A stretch of DNA of 64,000 nucleotides. It comes from Amorphus coralli DSM 19760 (GTDB taxonomy: Bacteria > Pseudomonadota > Alphaproteobacteria > Rhizobiales > Amorphaceae). Position 1 is the first letter of the stretch. Each line of letters begins with the position of its first letter. Where the stretch lies: positions 62,001 through 126,000 of the forward strand of contig NZ_KB894576.1 of NCBI RefSeq assembly GCF_000374525.1, written 5' to 3'. The position numbers were made by a program, and so were the translations under genes. The notes beneath the pieces are model-generated. The model searched no databases and had not been told where the DNA came from. It worked only from the letters and a program-made list of their open reading frames with translations. This document shows, one piece after another, positions 20,886-31,771 of the stretch.

Positions 20886-21317
20886 TCAGCGGTCGGTGTC
20901 TTCCTCGTCGTCATCAGACGCGCGCGCGACGCTGGAAACGTCGTCATCACCGTCCTCGTCGTCTTCGAGGAAGTTGTCGTCGTCGTCGTCCGGGATGTCG
21001 GCGTCGAGCTCGATGTCCTGCTCGTCGTCGTCATCCGAAGGCGTTTCGCGGCTGGCCGGAGCCGCATCCTCGTCGGCCTCGTCAAGCGAAACCAGCTCGA
21101 CACCTTCGTCCTCGTCGGTCTCCGGCGTCTCCGCTTCCGGTTCCGGCTTGGCCGCGGCAGCAGCGGCCGCCGCCTTGGTCGGCCGCGGCGGCGGTGCCGA
21201 TGCCACGACGAACGGCGTGCCGCACTTCGGGCACAGGATCGGATCCTTGTTCAGATCGTAGAATTTTGCCCCGCATTCGGAGCACAGTCGTTTGGTGCCG
21301 AGCTCTGGTTTCGCCAC
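20886..21317 (-). CDS. TIGR02300 family (FYDLN acid) zinc-ribbon protein
   Basis: 143 residues from GTG at 21315-21317, preceding AKPELGTKRLCSECGAKFYD. The N-terminal 45 residues form a C-x2-C...C-x2-C zinc ribbon around FYDLNKDPILCPKCG. An alanine stretch follows, then a very acidic tail rich in D and E from about residue 75. The family is confined mostly to Alphaproteobacteria and has no known function. The acidic, disordered tail suggests a nucleic-acid- or protein-binding partner role, which is speculation. Upstream codons of the frame are not conserved in style. Confidence 0.85.
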   Translation of the reverse strand: MAKPELGTKRLCSECGAKFYDLNKDPILCPKCGTPFVVASAPPPRPTKAAAAAAAAKPEPEAETPETDEDEGVELVSLDEADEDAAPASRETPSDDDDEQDIELDADIPDDDDDNFLEDDEDGDDDVSSVARASDDDEEDTDR

Positions 21318-21439
21318 GGAACCGCCTCGCGTTCTGACAGGAAGGCGGCTCGAATACACAGAGGGGCCGGTCGTGTCAAAGCCGAATCGACACACTTTGA
21401 AAAGGATGTCTCAATCCGCGGGCCGTGCGCCCGGGGTGA

Positions 21440-23589
<2,150 letters not shown>

Positions 23590-23840
23590 GTCCTGCCGGA
23601 TCGGACAGCGGTTTCGTTGGAAACCGGGCCCGATCGCCCCCACATTGCGCGGAAGATTGCGGACGGCCGAGATCGCTCGATCCCGGTCGCTCGTTGCATT
23701 TCACCAGAGACACGGCTGTCCTGCAGGGGTCCTGCGCCGGCTTGTCCGCCTCCGGGCGGACCAAGATGACACCCTTTTAGGACGGAACGATCAACACCAA
23801 CCCCCGGCGCCTGCCGAGCAATCGGCGACCAGGAGACTGA

Positions 23841-25544
23841 ATGACCGTACAGACCCCTTCGCGCGAGGATTTTGCCGCCCTCCTCGATGCTTCTTTCAAA
23901 GCGGCTGACATGCAGGAAGGGACCGTCGTCAAAGGGACGGTGGTCGGCTTCGAAAAGGACCTCGCCGTCATCGACGTCGGCCTCAAGGTCGAAGGCCGCG
24001 TGCCGCTGAAGGAATTCGGCGCCAAGGGCCGTGACGACGGACTCGCCATGGGCGAGGAGGTCGAGGTCTACCTGGAGCGCGTCGAGAACGCGCTCGGCGA
24101 GGCCGTTCTGTCGCGCGACAAGGCGCGGCGCGAGGAGAGCTGGATCCGGCTCGAGGTTGCCTTCAACAAGAACGAGAAGGTCACCGGCCAGATCTTCAAC
24201 TCGGTCAAGGGCGGCTTCACCGTCGACCTCGACGGGGCCGTGGCCTTCCTGCCGCGCAGCCAGGTGGACATCCGTCCCGTGCGCGACGTCGGCCCGTTGA
24301 TGCACACCCCGCAGCCGTTCCAGATCCTCAAGATGGACAAGCGCCGCGGCAACATCGTCGTGTCGCGCCGCGTCGTGCTCGAGGAAACCCGCGCCGAGCA
24401 GCGCTCCGAGCTGGTCCAGAGCCTCGAAGAGGGTCAGATCATCGAGGGCGTGGTCAAGAACATCACCGATTACGGTGCGTTCGTTGATCTCGGCGGCATC
24501 GACGGCCTGCTTCACGTCACCGACATGGCGTGGCGCCGGGTCAATCACCCGACCGAGATCCTGACCATCGGTCAGACTGTCAAGGTGCAGGTGATCCGGG
24601 TCAACCACGAGACCCACCGCATCTCGCTCGGCATGAAGCAGCTGATGGCCGACCCGTGGGAAGGCATCGAGGCGAAGTACCCGGTGAACGCGCGCTTTAC
24701 CGGCCGCGTGAACAACATCACCGACTACGGTGCGTTCGTCGAGCTGGAGCCGGGCATCGAGGGCCTCATCCACGTCTCCGAGATGAGCTGGACGAAGAAG
24801 AACGTCCATCCGGGCAAGATCGTGTCGACCAGCCAGGAAGTCGAGGTCGTCATCCTCGAGGTCGATCCCGTCAAGCGCCGCATCTCGCTGGGCCTCAAGC
24901 AGACGCTCGAGAACCCGTGGGAGCAGTTCCTGGAGAGCCATCCGGTGGGCTCCGAGGTCGAGGGCGAGGTCAAGAACAAGACCGAGTTCGGCCTGTTCAT
25001 CGGTCTCGATGGCGACATCGACGGCATGGTCCACCTGTCGGATCTCGACTGGAACCGTCCGGGCGAGGACGTCATCACCGAGTTCAACAAGGGCGACATG
25101 GTTCGCGCCGTTGTGCTCGACGTCGACGTGGACAAGGAGCGGATTTCTCTGGGCATCAAGCAGCTCCAGGGCGACCCGTTCACCGAGGCTGGCGAAGTCC
25201 GCAAGGGCGCCATCGTGACCTGCGAAGTGACGCAGGTTCAGGATGCCGGCCTGGACGTGAAGATCGTCGATACCGATCTCACCGCCTTCATCCGCCGTGC
25301 CGATCTCGCCCGCGACCGCTCCGAGCAGCGGCCCGAGCGCTTCTCGGTCGGCCAGAAGGTCGATGCCCGCATCACCCAGTTCGACAAGAAGGCCCGCAAG
25401 GTCGGCGTGTCGATCAAGGCGCTGGAAATCGCCGAGGAGAAGGAAGCCGTCGCGCAGTTCGGTTCGACCGATGCCGGTGCGTCGCTCGGCGACATCCTCG
25501 GTGCGGCCCTCAAGGCCCGCGAAGGCGGCGACGACGAGAAGTAA
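23841..25544 (+). CDS. rpsA: 30S ribosomal protein S1
   Basis: 567 residues with six S1 RNA-binding repeats starting near residues 27, 113, 198, 285, 372 and 458. Repeats three and four carry NITDYGAFV. S1 binds mRNA leaders and helps initiation on structured messages. The ATG follows AGGAGA. The 251-base gap after cmk shows no gene and may hold an autoregulatory leader, but I see no clear structure. A strong terminator follows the stop. Confidence 0.97.
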   Translation: MTVQTPSREDFAALLDASFKAADMQEGTVVKGTVVGFEKDLAVIDVGLKVEGRVPLKEFGAKGRDDGLAMGEEVEVYLERVENALGEAVLSRDKARREESWIRLEVAFNKNEKVTGQIFNSVKGGFTVDLDGAVAFLPRSQVDIRPVRDVGPLMHTPQPFQILKMDKRRGNIVVSRRVVLEETRAEQRSELVQSLEEGQIIEGVVKNITDYGAFVDLGGIDGLLHVTDMAWRRVNHPTEILTIGQTVKVQVIRVNHETHRISLGMKQLMADPWEGIEAKYPVNARFTGRVNNITDYGAFVELEPGIEGLIHVSEMSWTKKNVHPGKIVSTSQEVEVVILEVDPVKRRISLGLKQTLENPWEQFLESHPVGSEVEGEVKNKTEFGLFIGLDGDIDGMVHLSDLDWNRPGEDVITEFNKGDMVRAVVLDVDVDKERISLGIKQLQGDPFTEAGEVRKGAIVTCEVTQVQDAGLDVKIVDTDLTAFIRRADLARDRSEQRPERFSVGQKVDARITQFDKKARKVGVSIKALEIAEEKEAVAQFGSTDAGASLGDILGAALKAREGGDDEK

Positions 25545-25591
25545 GGCCGGGTTTCGGCCGGCGGCGCGCAGCGCCGTCACGCAAGACCACG

Positions 25592-25623
25592 AAGGGCGGC
25601 CCTCGGGCCGCCCTTTTCTTTTG
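25592..25623 (+). terminator. Rho-independent terminator after rpsA
   Basis: Perfect 11-base arms AAGGGCGGCCC and GGGCCGCCCTT around TC, followed by TTCTTTT. It lies 47 bases behind the rpsA stop and faces the 3' end of the LysR remnant, so it may work in both directions. Confidence 0.9.
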
Positions 25624-25640
25624 CCCGGCCGGCTCCCGCC

Positions 25641-25907
25641 CTACCAGGCCCGGCCGCGCCCCAGCGTCTCGATCAGATAGTCCATGAAGGTCCGCGTCTT
25701 GGCGGTCAGCACGTTGGACCGGGGATAGACCAGCCACAGCACCGAGTGGTCGTTGAGCCGCCAGTCCGGCAGGACCCGCACCAGCCGCCCGGCCGCCAGG
25801 TCGTGCTCGACGCTCCACAGCGAGTTGATCGACAGCCCCGCCCCGGCCAGTGTCGCGATGCGCTGCGAGGCGCCGTCGTCCACCACCAGCGCGCACCGCA
25901 TCCCTTC
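25641..25907 (-). pseudogene. LysR family regulator remnant, C-terminal part only
   Basis: About 86 codons read as the end of a LysR substrate-binding domain: [21 protein letters not shown], then DLAAGRLVRVLPDWRL and YPRSNVLTAKTRTFMDYL. The DNA-binding domain and the first two thirds of the effector domain are absent. Similarity stops near 25905, where a fragment of a different gene on the other strand begins. A full LysR protein is about 300 residues. The remnant is non-functional as a regulator. Confidence 0.75.
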
Positions 25908-26020
25908 TCTCGACGGTGACCGAACGAGCCGGCAAGCTCGACGTGGAGAGCCTGCGCGCCGCCCATGTCCGCCAGGAGAGCGGACGGGTCATCGGCAAGC
26001 AGGTCCTGGAACAGATCTGA
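25908..26020 (+). pseudogene. Zinc-type alcohol dehydrogenase / quinone oxidoreductase remnant, C-terminal end
   Basis: About 37 codons ending at TGA 26018-26020 read [20 protein letters not shown] then KQVLEQI. This is the typical tail of medium-chain dehydrogenase/reductases (…AH..…GK.VL..). The nucleotide-binding and catalytic domains are missing. It abuts the LysR remnant directly, in the opposite orientation. A LysR gene divergent from an MDR gene is a common arrangement, so both were probably cut by one deletion. Confidence 0.6.
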
Positions 26021-26049
26021 TCCCCCGCACCCGGCACGGAGACCGCACC

Positions 26050-26352
26050 ATGGCTTACTATTCGGTTCTCGAAGTCACCCCCACCAGCACCGACTGGTTG
26101 GCCGACTATCCCCCCGTCACCAACGCGCGGCTTGCCGCCCACGGCGGTCGTTACCTGGCCCGCACGACGAGCCACGAGCGGCTGGAAGGCGAGGCGAACG
26201 AGGTGGCGCTGCGGGTCATCATCGAGTGGCCGTCGCGGGAGGCTGCGCTCGCCTTCATGAACGATCCCGAATACGCACCGCAGCTCAAGGCGCGCCAGGC
26301 GGGATCCGTCAGCACTCACGTTCTGATCGCGGGCTCCGACGACCTCGGCTGA
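26050..26352 (+). CDS. DUF1330 family protein
   Basis: 100 residues, ferredoxin-like alpha/beta fold of the DUF1330 (dimeric alpha-beta barrel) type: YSVLEVTPTSTDWLADY, HGGRYLARTTSHERLEG, IIEWPSREAALAFMNDPEY. The function is unknown. The ATG at 26050 is 29 bases after the truncated dehydrogenase, so it was probably part of that gene's operon before the deletion. Its promoter may now be missing or replaced. Confidence 0.85.
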   Translation: MAYYSVLEVTPTSTDWLADYPPVTNARLAAHGGRYLARTTSHERLEGEANEVALRVIIEWPSREAALAFMNDPEYAPQLKARQAGSVSTHVLIAGSDDLG

Positions 26353-26396
26353 GGCCGGCCCGCCGCGGCGCCGCCGCTCGGAGATTGAGGACAGCC

Positions 26397-27203
26397 ATGA
26401 AAACCATCCTGATTACCGGAGCGACCGACGGAATCGGCCGGGAGACGGCCCTGCATCTCGCGGGCCTGGGCCACCGGCTCATCGTCCATGGCCGCAGCGC
26501 CGACAAGCTGGAGGCAACGGCCGCCGATCTCGGTGCTGTGGACGGCGCCGGTCCTGTGGAGACGGTGCAGGCGGACCTGTCCCGCCTCGCCGACGTCGCG
26601 TCGCTCGCCGATACCGTGGCCGGCCGCCACGCCCGGCTGGATGTCCTGATCAACAATGCCGGCGTCTACCGCACCGATGATCCGATCACGCCCGACGGCC
26701 TCGACGTGCGTTTCGTGGTCAACACGCTGGCGCCGGCGCTGCTCAGCCGGCGGCTCCTGCCGTTGATACCGGCCGATGGCCGCATCGTTCATCTCTCCTC
26801 CGCCGCCCAGGCACCGGTCGACCTGGAGGCGCTTGCCGGCCGGCGCCGGCTGGAGCCCATGCCCGCCTACGCCCAGAGCAAGCTGGCGCTCACGCTTTGG
26901 TCCGCGGCGTTCGCCGCCGAACTGGGACCGGACGGACCGGTGACAGTGGCGGTCAATCCCGGCTCGCTCTTGGCCACCCGGATGGTCCGGGAGGGCTTCG
27001 GTGTGGCCGGCCAGGATGTCGGCGTCGGCGTGGACATCCTGACCCGCGCGGCCCTCTCCTCAGAGTTTGCGGACGCCTCCGGGCGCTATTTCGACAACGA
27101 CAGCGGCCGGTTCGCCAAACCGCAGCACGGCGCCGACCCGGCAGTCCGTACCGCCGTTGCCGGCGCGATCGATGCGATGATCGCGCCCTACCTGGCGGAT
27201 TGA
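26397..27203 (+). CDS. Short-chain dehydrogenase/reductase
   Basis: 268 residues. It has TGATDGIG (residues 8-15), NNAGVY near 88, the active-site serine in HLSSAAQ and Tyr/Lys in YAQSKLALTLW. The VNPGSLLATRMV segment and C-terminal region resemble retinol-dehydrogenase/WWOX-type SDRs. The HGRSADKLEA arginine after beta-2 suggests NADP preference. The substrate is unknown. It follows the DUF1330 gene by 44 bases on the same strand. Confidence 0.87.
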   Translation: MKTILITGATDGIGRETALHLAGLGHRLIVHGRSADKLEATAADLGAVDGAGPVETVQADLSRLADVASLADTVAGRHARLDVLINNAGVYRTDDPITPDGLDVRFVVNTLAPALLSRRLLPLIPADGRIVHLSSAAQAPVDLEALAGRRRLEPMPAYAQSKLALTLWSAAFAAELGPDGPVTVAVNPGSLLATRMVREGFGVAGQDVGVGVDILTRAALSSEFADASGRYFDNDSGRFAKPQHGADPAVRTAVAGAIDAMIAPYLAD

Positions 27204-27210
27204 GAGACGG

Positions 27211-27618
27211 TCAGCCGGGCAGGCGCACCGTCAGTTCCAGTTCGATCTTCAGATCCTCGCCGGCCAGCGCCGCGACGCCGACGCCCGTGACGCAAGGCGC
27301 GGCTCCGGCAAACAGCTCCAGTACCGCCGGATAGGCGGTCGCCAGCGTGTCTGGCCCGAGGTCCGTCATGAAGCAGCGCAGGATCGCGATATCCTCGGGA
27401 CCGGCGCCGAGCGCATCGAGAGCGGCACGGGCATTGGCCGCAGCCAGCCGCGCCTGGTCGGCGAGACCGGTCGGGACGGCACCTCCGTCGGGGGGCACCG
27501 CGACCTGCCCGGACACGTAAGCAACGCGGCCGGCTTCGACGATGGAGATCTGGGAATAGCCGAGCCCGGTAGAGTCGGGCATCGTGGGCGGGTTCAGTCG
27601 GGTTATGGACGGCGTCAC
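27211..27618 (-). CDS. RidA (YjgF/YER057c/UK114) family protein
   Basis: 135 residues from GTG at 27616-27618. It carries LGYSQISIVEAGRVAYVSGQV, ALDALGAGPEDIAILRCFMT, and a C-terminal IELELTVRLPG. The arginine expected at about position 105 in RidA enamine deaminases is not obvious here (AGAAPCVTGVGVAAL), so this may be a non-deaminating member. The GTG is preferred because AGAGGAAGGG sits 8 bases upstream; an ATG nine codons earlier has no such site. It is divergent from a TetR gene that probably controls it. Confidence 0.85.
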   Translation of the reverse strand: MTPSITRLNPPTMPDSTGLGYSQISIVEAGRVAYVSGQVAVPPDGGAVPTGLADQARLAAANARAALDALGAGPEDIAILRCFMTDLGPDTLATAYPAVLELFAGAAPCVTGVGVAALAGEDLKIELELTVRLPG

Positions 27619-27656
27619 GGGGGAGCCCTTCCTCTGGTTGGACATTTGCCGTATCT

Positions 27657-27682
27657 TGTAGCGCATTCCACTACATTTGTAG
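27657..27682. promoter_or_regulatory. TGTAG/CTACA half-site array, probable TetR operator
   Basis: Three half-sites in alternating orientation: TGTAG (27657-27661), CTACA (27671-27675) and TGTAG (27678-27682). They lie between the divergent RidA and TetR starts. The position directly upstream of the regulator fits autoregulation. The assignment is by position only. Confidence 0.55.
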
Positions 27683-27694
27683 AGTCCTGTGTGC

Positions 27695-28261
27695 ATGGCC
27701 GCCCCCGACCGCAAGACCCTCATCCTCGACACCACCCTCGCGGTCATCGCCGGCGCCGGTCTCGACGGGCTCACCCACCGTGCGGTGGACGCGGCTGCCG
27801 GCCTCCCGGCCGGCTCCACGAGCTATCATTTTCCGAAGAAGGCGGCGCTGCTCGCCGCGGCGGCAGATCGGCTGGAGGCACTGCTCGGCAAGGATTGCGA
27901 CGACCTGCAGGTCGGCTTTTCCGAGCGGGTTGCCGCTCAGGGCATGGATGCGGCGATCGACTATGTCGGCGTCGAACTCGTCGCCTACGCCGATCGTGAG
28001 CGTGACCTGTTTCTCGCCCGCATGGAGTTGACGTTGGCGGCCGCCCGCCGGCCGGAGCTTGAGGGGGTGGGCGAGCGACTGACGGCCGCCGCGCAGCGAC
28101 CCATCGCCTTCTTCCTCGATCTGATGGCGGGCAGGCGCGCCGATGCGCCGGTCGAGGTCTGCGCCGGGCTGATTGATGGCATCACGCTCCGCTACGTGAC
28201 CGGCCAGGGTCCCAGGCCGACGGCTGAGCAGGTGCGGGCGGTTTTCGCCGCGCTGCTCTGA
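27695..28261 (+). CDS. TetR/AcrR family transcriptional regulator
   Basis: 188 residues. The N-terminal helix-turn-helix spans about residues 5-50 (DTTLAVIAGAGLDGLTHRAV, then STSYHFPKKAALLAAAADRL). The ligand-binding C-terminal half is helical and variable. The ATG at 27695 is favoured over a GTG two codons earlier. It is divergent from the RidA gene, and the half-site array lies in the gap. The effector is unknown. Confidence 0.88.
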   Translation: MAAPDRKTLILDTTLAVIAGAGLDGLTHRAVDAAAGLPAGSTSYHFPKKAALLAAAADRLEALLGKDCDDLQVGFSERVAAQGMDAAIDYVGVELVAYADRERDLFLARMELTLAAARRPELEGVGERLTAAAQRPIAFFLDLMAGRRADAPVEVCAGLIDGITLRYVTGQGPRPTAEQVRAVFAALL

Positions 28262-28444
28262 CACCGGCTGCGCGGGGCTGGACGCACCGCGCGATCCGAT
28301 TCACAACTCTGGGGTGCGGACGCTCCCGCCCACGGGCTGAAAGCGTTCGCCCGGCCCCGTCACCCGGCGGTGGCTGAAGACCCGCAGGCGCCCTCCGGGC
28401 TTGCGCCGGGACCGGCCGACCTGCGCCACAGGGAGTGCCCAACC

Positions 28445-28588
28445 ATGATGGAATTTGCCGTTCAGCCGCTGCTCGCGCTTGTCGTCGGGGTTCTGGTCCT
28501 CATCGTCCCCAGCATCCTCAACTACGCGGTCGCCGCCTATCTCATCATCATCGGCGTGCTTGGCCTCTTCCCCGGCCTCGCGGGCTGA
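28445..28588 (+). CDS. Small DUF3096 membrane protein
   Basis: 47 residues, nearly all hydrophobic. Two membrane segments (VQPLLALVVGVLVLIVPSIL and YAVAAYLIIIGVLGLF) are separated by N-Y. The V-P-S-I-L-N-Y-x-V-A-x-Y-L-I-x-I-G pattern is the DUF3096 signature. GGGAG lies upstream of the ATG, and a second ATG follows immediately. Function is unknown. Confidence 0.82.
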   Translation: MMEFAVQPLLALVVGVLVLIVPSILNYAVAAYLIIIGVLGLFPGLAG

Positions 28589-28600
28589 CACCCGGTCCGC

Positions 28601-28660
28601 AAAAAAGGGGCGCCCGGAGGCCCGTCAGCCAGGCCTTGGCCCGGGACGACGGGCCCTCCG
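28601..28660 (-). terminator. Probable terminator between rpoH2 and DUF3096
   Basis: On the minus strand an imperfect long stem (GGGCCCGTC / GACGGGCC) is followed by GGGCGCCCC and TTTTTT (28601-28606). It lies about 50 bases behind the rpoH2 stop. The stem is imperfect, so it is a moderate call. Confidence 0.5.
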
Positions 28661-28707
28661 GACACCCCCAATCGGCCAATGGCCTCGGGAGGACGGGACC
28701 GGCGGGC

Positions 28708-29577
28708 TCAGCCCGTGAAGGCGGCCCGGTCGGGATGATCGCGCAGGAGCGCCGTGCGAAGCTTCTCAAGCGCCCGACTTTCGATCTGCCGGACCCGCTC
28801 CTTGGAGATGCCCAGCGCAGAGCCGAGGGCCTCGAGCGTCGCGCCCTCGTCGGCGAGCCGGCGTTCGCGCACGATCCTGAGCTCGCGTTCCGACAGCTCG
28901 TTCAAGGCCCGCTTGAGCCACCGGCTGCGGCGTTCCGTGTCGATGACCGTCCCCACCGTCTCGTCCTGGAGCGGCGCCTCGCAGACCAGGAAATCCTGGC
29001 GATCGGAGGCCTGCTCGTCGGATTCGACCACCGGCGCGTTGAGCGAGGTATCGGGAGCGGAGATGCGGGCGTTCATCAGCTCCACGTCGGCGGTAGAGAC
29101 GCCGATCGCCGTTGCGATTTCGGCGACGACAGCCGGGTCGGTGGCGGATCCGCCGTTGCGCGACAACTTGGCGCGCAGCCGACGCAGATTGAAGAACAGC
29201 GCCTTCTGGGTCGATGAGGTGCCGCCCCGCACGATGGACCAGTTGCGCAGGATGTAGTCCTGGATGGAGGCGCGGATCCACCACGTGGCGTAGGTGGAGA
29301 AACGGACGTTGCGCTCCGGCTCGAAGCGCGAGGCCGCTTCCAGAAGTCCGACGTGACCCTCCTGGATCATGTCGTTCATCGGCAACCCGAAATGACGGAA
29401 CTTGGCGGCGATGGCGATCACCAGCCGCATGTGGGCAGAGGCAAGCAGGTCGAGGGAGGGCTGGTCACCCTCCTCCCGCCATTTGCGGGCCAGGGCGAGT
29501 TCCTCGTCCCGTTCCAGATACGGCGCTTTCATCGCGGCTCGAACGAGCTGGCGACGAGAGGGTGTTGTCCCTGCCAT
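28708..29577 (-). CDS. rpoH2: RNA polymerase sigma factor RpoH (sigma-32 family, RpoH2-like)
   Basis: 289 residues. Region 2 reads NDMIQEGHVGLLEAASRFEP and FSTYATWWIRASIQDYILRN. The RpoH box is close behind (STQKALFFNLRRLRAKL). Region 4 ends ALGISKERVRQIESRALEKL. Hyphomicrobiales often carry two RpoH factors. The shorter, divergent box and sequence style suggest the RpoH2 type, linked in relatives to oxidative or photo-oxidative stress. The ATG at 29577 is chosen because the 29 upstream codons show no region 1 similarity. Confidence 0.88.
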   Translation of the reverse strand: MAGTTPSRRQLVRAAMKAPYLERDEELALARKWREEGDQPSLDLLASAHMRLVIAIAAKFRHFGLPMNDMIQEGHVGLLEAASRFEPERNVRFSTYATWWIRASIQDYILRNWSIVRGGTSSTQKALFFNLRRLRAKLSRNGGSATDPAVVAEIATAIGVSTADVELMNARISAPDTSLNAPVVESDEQASDRQDFLVCEAPLQDETVGTVIDTERRSRWLKRALNELSERELRIVRERRLADEGATLEALGSALGISKERVRQIESRALEKLRTALLRDHPDRAAFTG

Positions 29578-29745
29578 GGCGGCCTCGCATGCTGGTCTTT
29601 TGTCCTCCCCCTCTACGATGCGCGCCGGAGGCCGGATCATGCGAGATGATTCGGGCCTCAGCACACAAACGTGAACGCCCGTGACGGGGGTGCGTGCCGC
29701 CAGGCGGGGCCGGCCGGCCCTGCGCAGCGCAACAGGGCGCCGAAC

Positions 29746-29772
29746 GCAAAACGGGCGCCCAGGGGCGCCCGT
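29746..29772 (-). terminator. Rho-independent terminator of carD
   Basis: On the minus strand a perfect 10-base stem (ACGGGCGCCC with GGGCGCCCGT) is followed by TTTTGCG. It lies 38 bases behind the carD stop. Confidence 0.85.
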
Positions 29773-29809
29773 TCCACGAAAGCTTAGACAGTTGCTCGGA
29801 AAGCGCCGA

Positions 29810-30406
29810 TCAGGCCGCCTCTTCCTGCTCCGCCTCGCCGTCCACGTCGTCGGCCGCCTCGGCCTCCGCCGTCTTCGGACCGCGGCGCGGCGCCTTGGCC
29901 AGCTGCGATTCGATCAGCTTGACCGCCTCCGTCTCGGAGACCTTGTTCACGGCCGCGATCTCGCGGGCCATCCGGTCCAGCGCCGCCTCGAAGAGCTGGC
30001 GCTCGGAATAGGACTGCTCGGGCTGGGTGTCGGCGCGGAACAGGTCGCGGACCACTTCGGCGATCGACAGGAGGTCGCCGGAGTTGATCTTCGCCTCGTA
30101 TTCCTGGGCGCGGCGGCTCCACATGGTGCGCTTCACGCGCGCGCGGCCGGTGACGACGTCCAGCGCCTTCTTCACGGTCGGCGCGTCGGCGAGCTTGCGG
30201 AGGCCCGCGCTCTTCGCCTTGGCGACCGGAACGCGCAGCGTCATCTTGTCCTTTTCGAAATTGACCACGATCAGCTCGAGCTTGTGGCCGGCGACCTCCT
30301 GCTCCTCGATCGCCTCGATCTGACCCACGCCGTGGGCCGGGTAGACGATGTAATCCTGGGGCTTGAAGGTCGACCGCTGAGCGGGTTTCTTTGCCGAGGT
30401 GGCCAT
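29810..30406 (-). CDS. carD: CarD family transcription regulator
   Basis: 198 residues. The N-terminal Tudor-like RNA polymerase interaction domain (about residues 15-75) contains FKPQDYIVYPAHGVGQIEAI and VNFEKDKMTLRVPVAKA. The helical DNA-binding half contains WSRRAQEYEAKINSGDL. There is an added acidic C-terminal tail of about 35 residues. CarD stabilises the promoter open complex, mostly at rRNA and housekeeping promoters. The start is the ATG at 30404-30406; a GTG four codons earlier is less likely. It sits alone between its terminator and a long leader. Confidence 0.92.
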   Translation of the reverse strand: MATSAKKPAQRSTFKPQDYIVYPAHGVGQIEAIEEQEVAGHKLELIVVNFEKDKMTLRVPVAKAKSAGLRKLADAPTVKKALDVVTGRARVKRTMWSRRAQEYEAKINSGDLLSIAEVVRDLFRADTQPEQSYSERQLFEAALDRMAREIAAVNKVSETEAVKLIESQLAKAPRRGPKTAEAEAADDVDGEAEQEEAA

Positions 30407-30932
30407 ACGAGTGTGCACTCCTGCGCCTACTTACGTCTTGTGGACCCGACCTTTGACATTCCGGTCGAATCGTCTATTGAGCGGCCATTGGCGCCGCTTG
30501 CTTGCGCCGATCACCGGACCTGCCCCCGGCGCGTCCAGCGGATGAACGCGCGCTTGCGTCAGCGATCTCCAGCCACAAATCCGAGGCCATGCGTCCGGCG
30601 GGCGACAGGGCCAGCCGACGAAATCACGGCGATGACGGGATGGTGGCGGCTGATGATGCCTCGATCCAGACGATCAAACGAATTTCCTAATATAACGCAA
30701 ATCGGGTAAAAATCAAAGGCTTGCCGCACGGCAAAAAGACTTGCGGCGCCGGAATGCACGCGCAGGCTGTGCGGCATTTGGACACGTTCGCGCGCTCAGC
30801 ACCCGTTTCGGCCTGCGGAATTCAGGTAAGCCGGCTTACCAACAGGGGTGGACGCCGGGCGTCGTCCGGGGCGGGCCGCCTCTCGGGCGGAGCCAGCGCG
30901 CAGCCCGCGAGGGGCCGGCGCACACAGACCGA
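30407..30932. other. 526-bp gap between carD and fdxA without a supported gene
   Basis: Short open frames exist on both strands but none looks like protein. The central part (about 30660-30740) is AT-richer and holds a promoter-like element on the minus strand. A plus-strand TTGACA with TATTGA 16 bases later is at about 30452-30479, but no gene follows it. A small RNA or a long carD leader would fit. Confidence 0.5.
30689..30716 (-). promoter_or_regulatory. Sigma-70-like promoter upstream of carD
   Basis: Minus-strand -35 TTGATT (30711-30716), a 16-base spacer and -10 TATATT (30689-30694). Transcription would start near 30682, giving a leader of about 276 bases to carD. No nearer promoter was recognised. 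Confidence 0.5.
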
Positions 30933-31271
<339 letters not shown>

Positions 31272-31450
31272 CTCGATCCTCCAAACGGGCCCGGCGCAGG
31301 GTTTTTGCGCCGCGCGGAAACCAACACGGGATTAGCGCCTGTGCGCGCCGGTCTCAAGCAACCTTCGTTTAATTCCAGGGTGGTCGTGAGGATGGGAATC
31401 CGCGGCGCCCCGTGCAACGGCCCGGCTTTGGGCCGAATGACGCGACGCTG

Positions 31451-31771
31451 TCATGCGTCGTCCCCGGGCGCACCGGCCTCGTCCGGCGGCGGCGAAAGGT
31501 CCTCGTAGAGGCCGCGGGCCACCGTCGCCGACCCCCGCCGGTCCGGCAGCGCCAGGATCCGCACCACCCGCACCTGCCGGTGCGCCGCCACGGTGACCAC
31601 GTCGCCGACGCCGACCCGCCGGCCGGGCGTCTTCACCTTGTCGCGGTTGACCCGGACCCGGCCCTTGCCGACCAGCTCCTGGGCGAGCGACCTGGAGCGG
31701 GCGAACCGTGCCCACCAGAGCCACAGATCGATGCGCAGCCGGTCGGCCGGCTCCTCCGCGTCAGGCGTCAC
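31451..31771 (-). CDS. S4-domain RNA-binding protein (Hsp15-like)
   Basis: 106 residues. The S4 domain covers about residues 12-70 (LRIDLWLWWARFARSRSLAQ, GRVRVNRDKVKTPGRRVGVGD). Hsp15 relatives bind stalled 50S subunits carrying nascent chains. Its start overlaps the end of the helicase gene by 11 bases, so the two are translationally linked. Confidence 0.88.
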   Translation of the reverse strand: MTPDAEEPADRLRIDLWLWWARFARSRSLAQELVGKGRVRVNRDKVKTPGRRVGVGDVVTVAAHRQVRVVRILALPDRRGSATVARGLYEDLSPPPDEAGAPGDDA

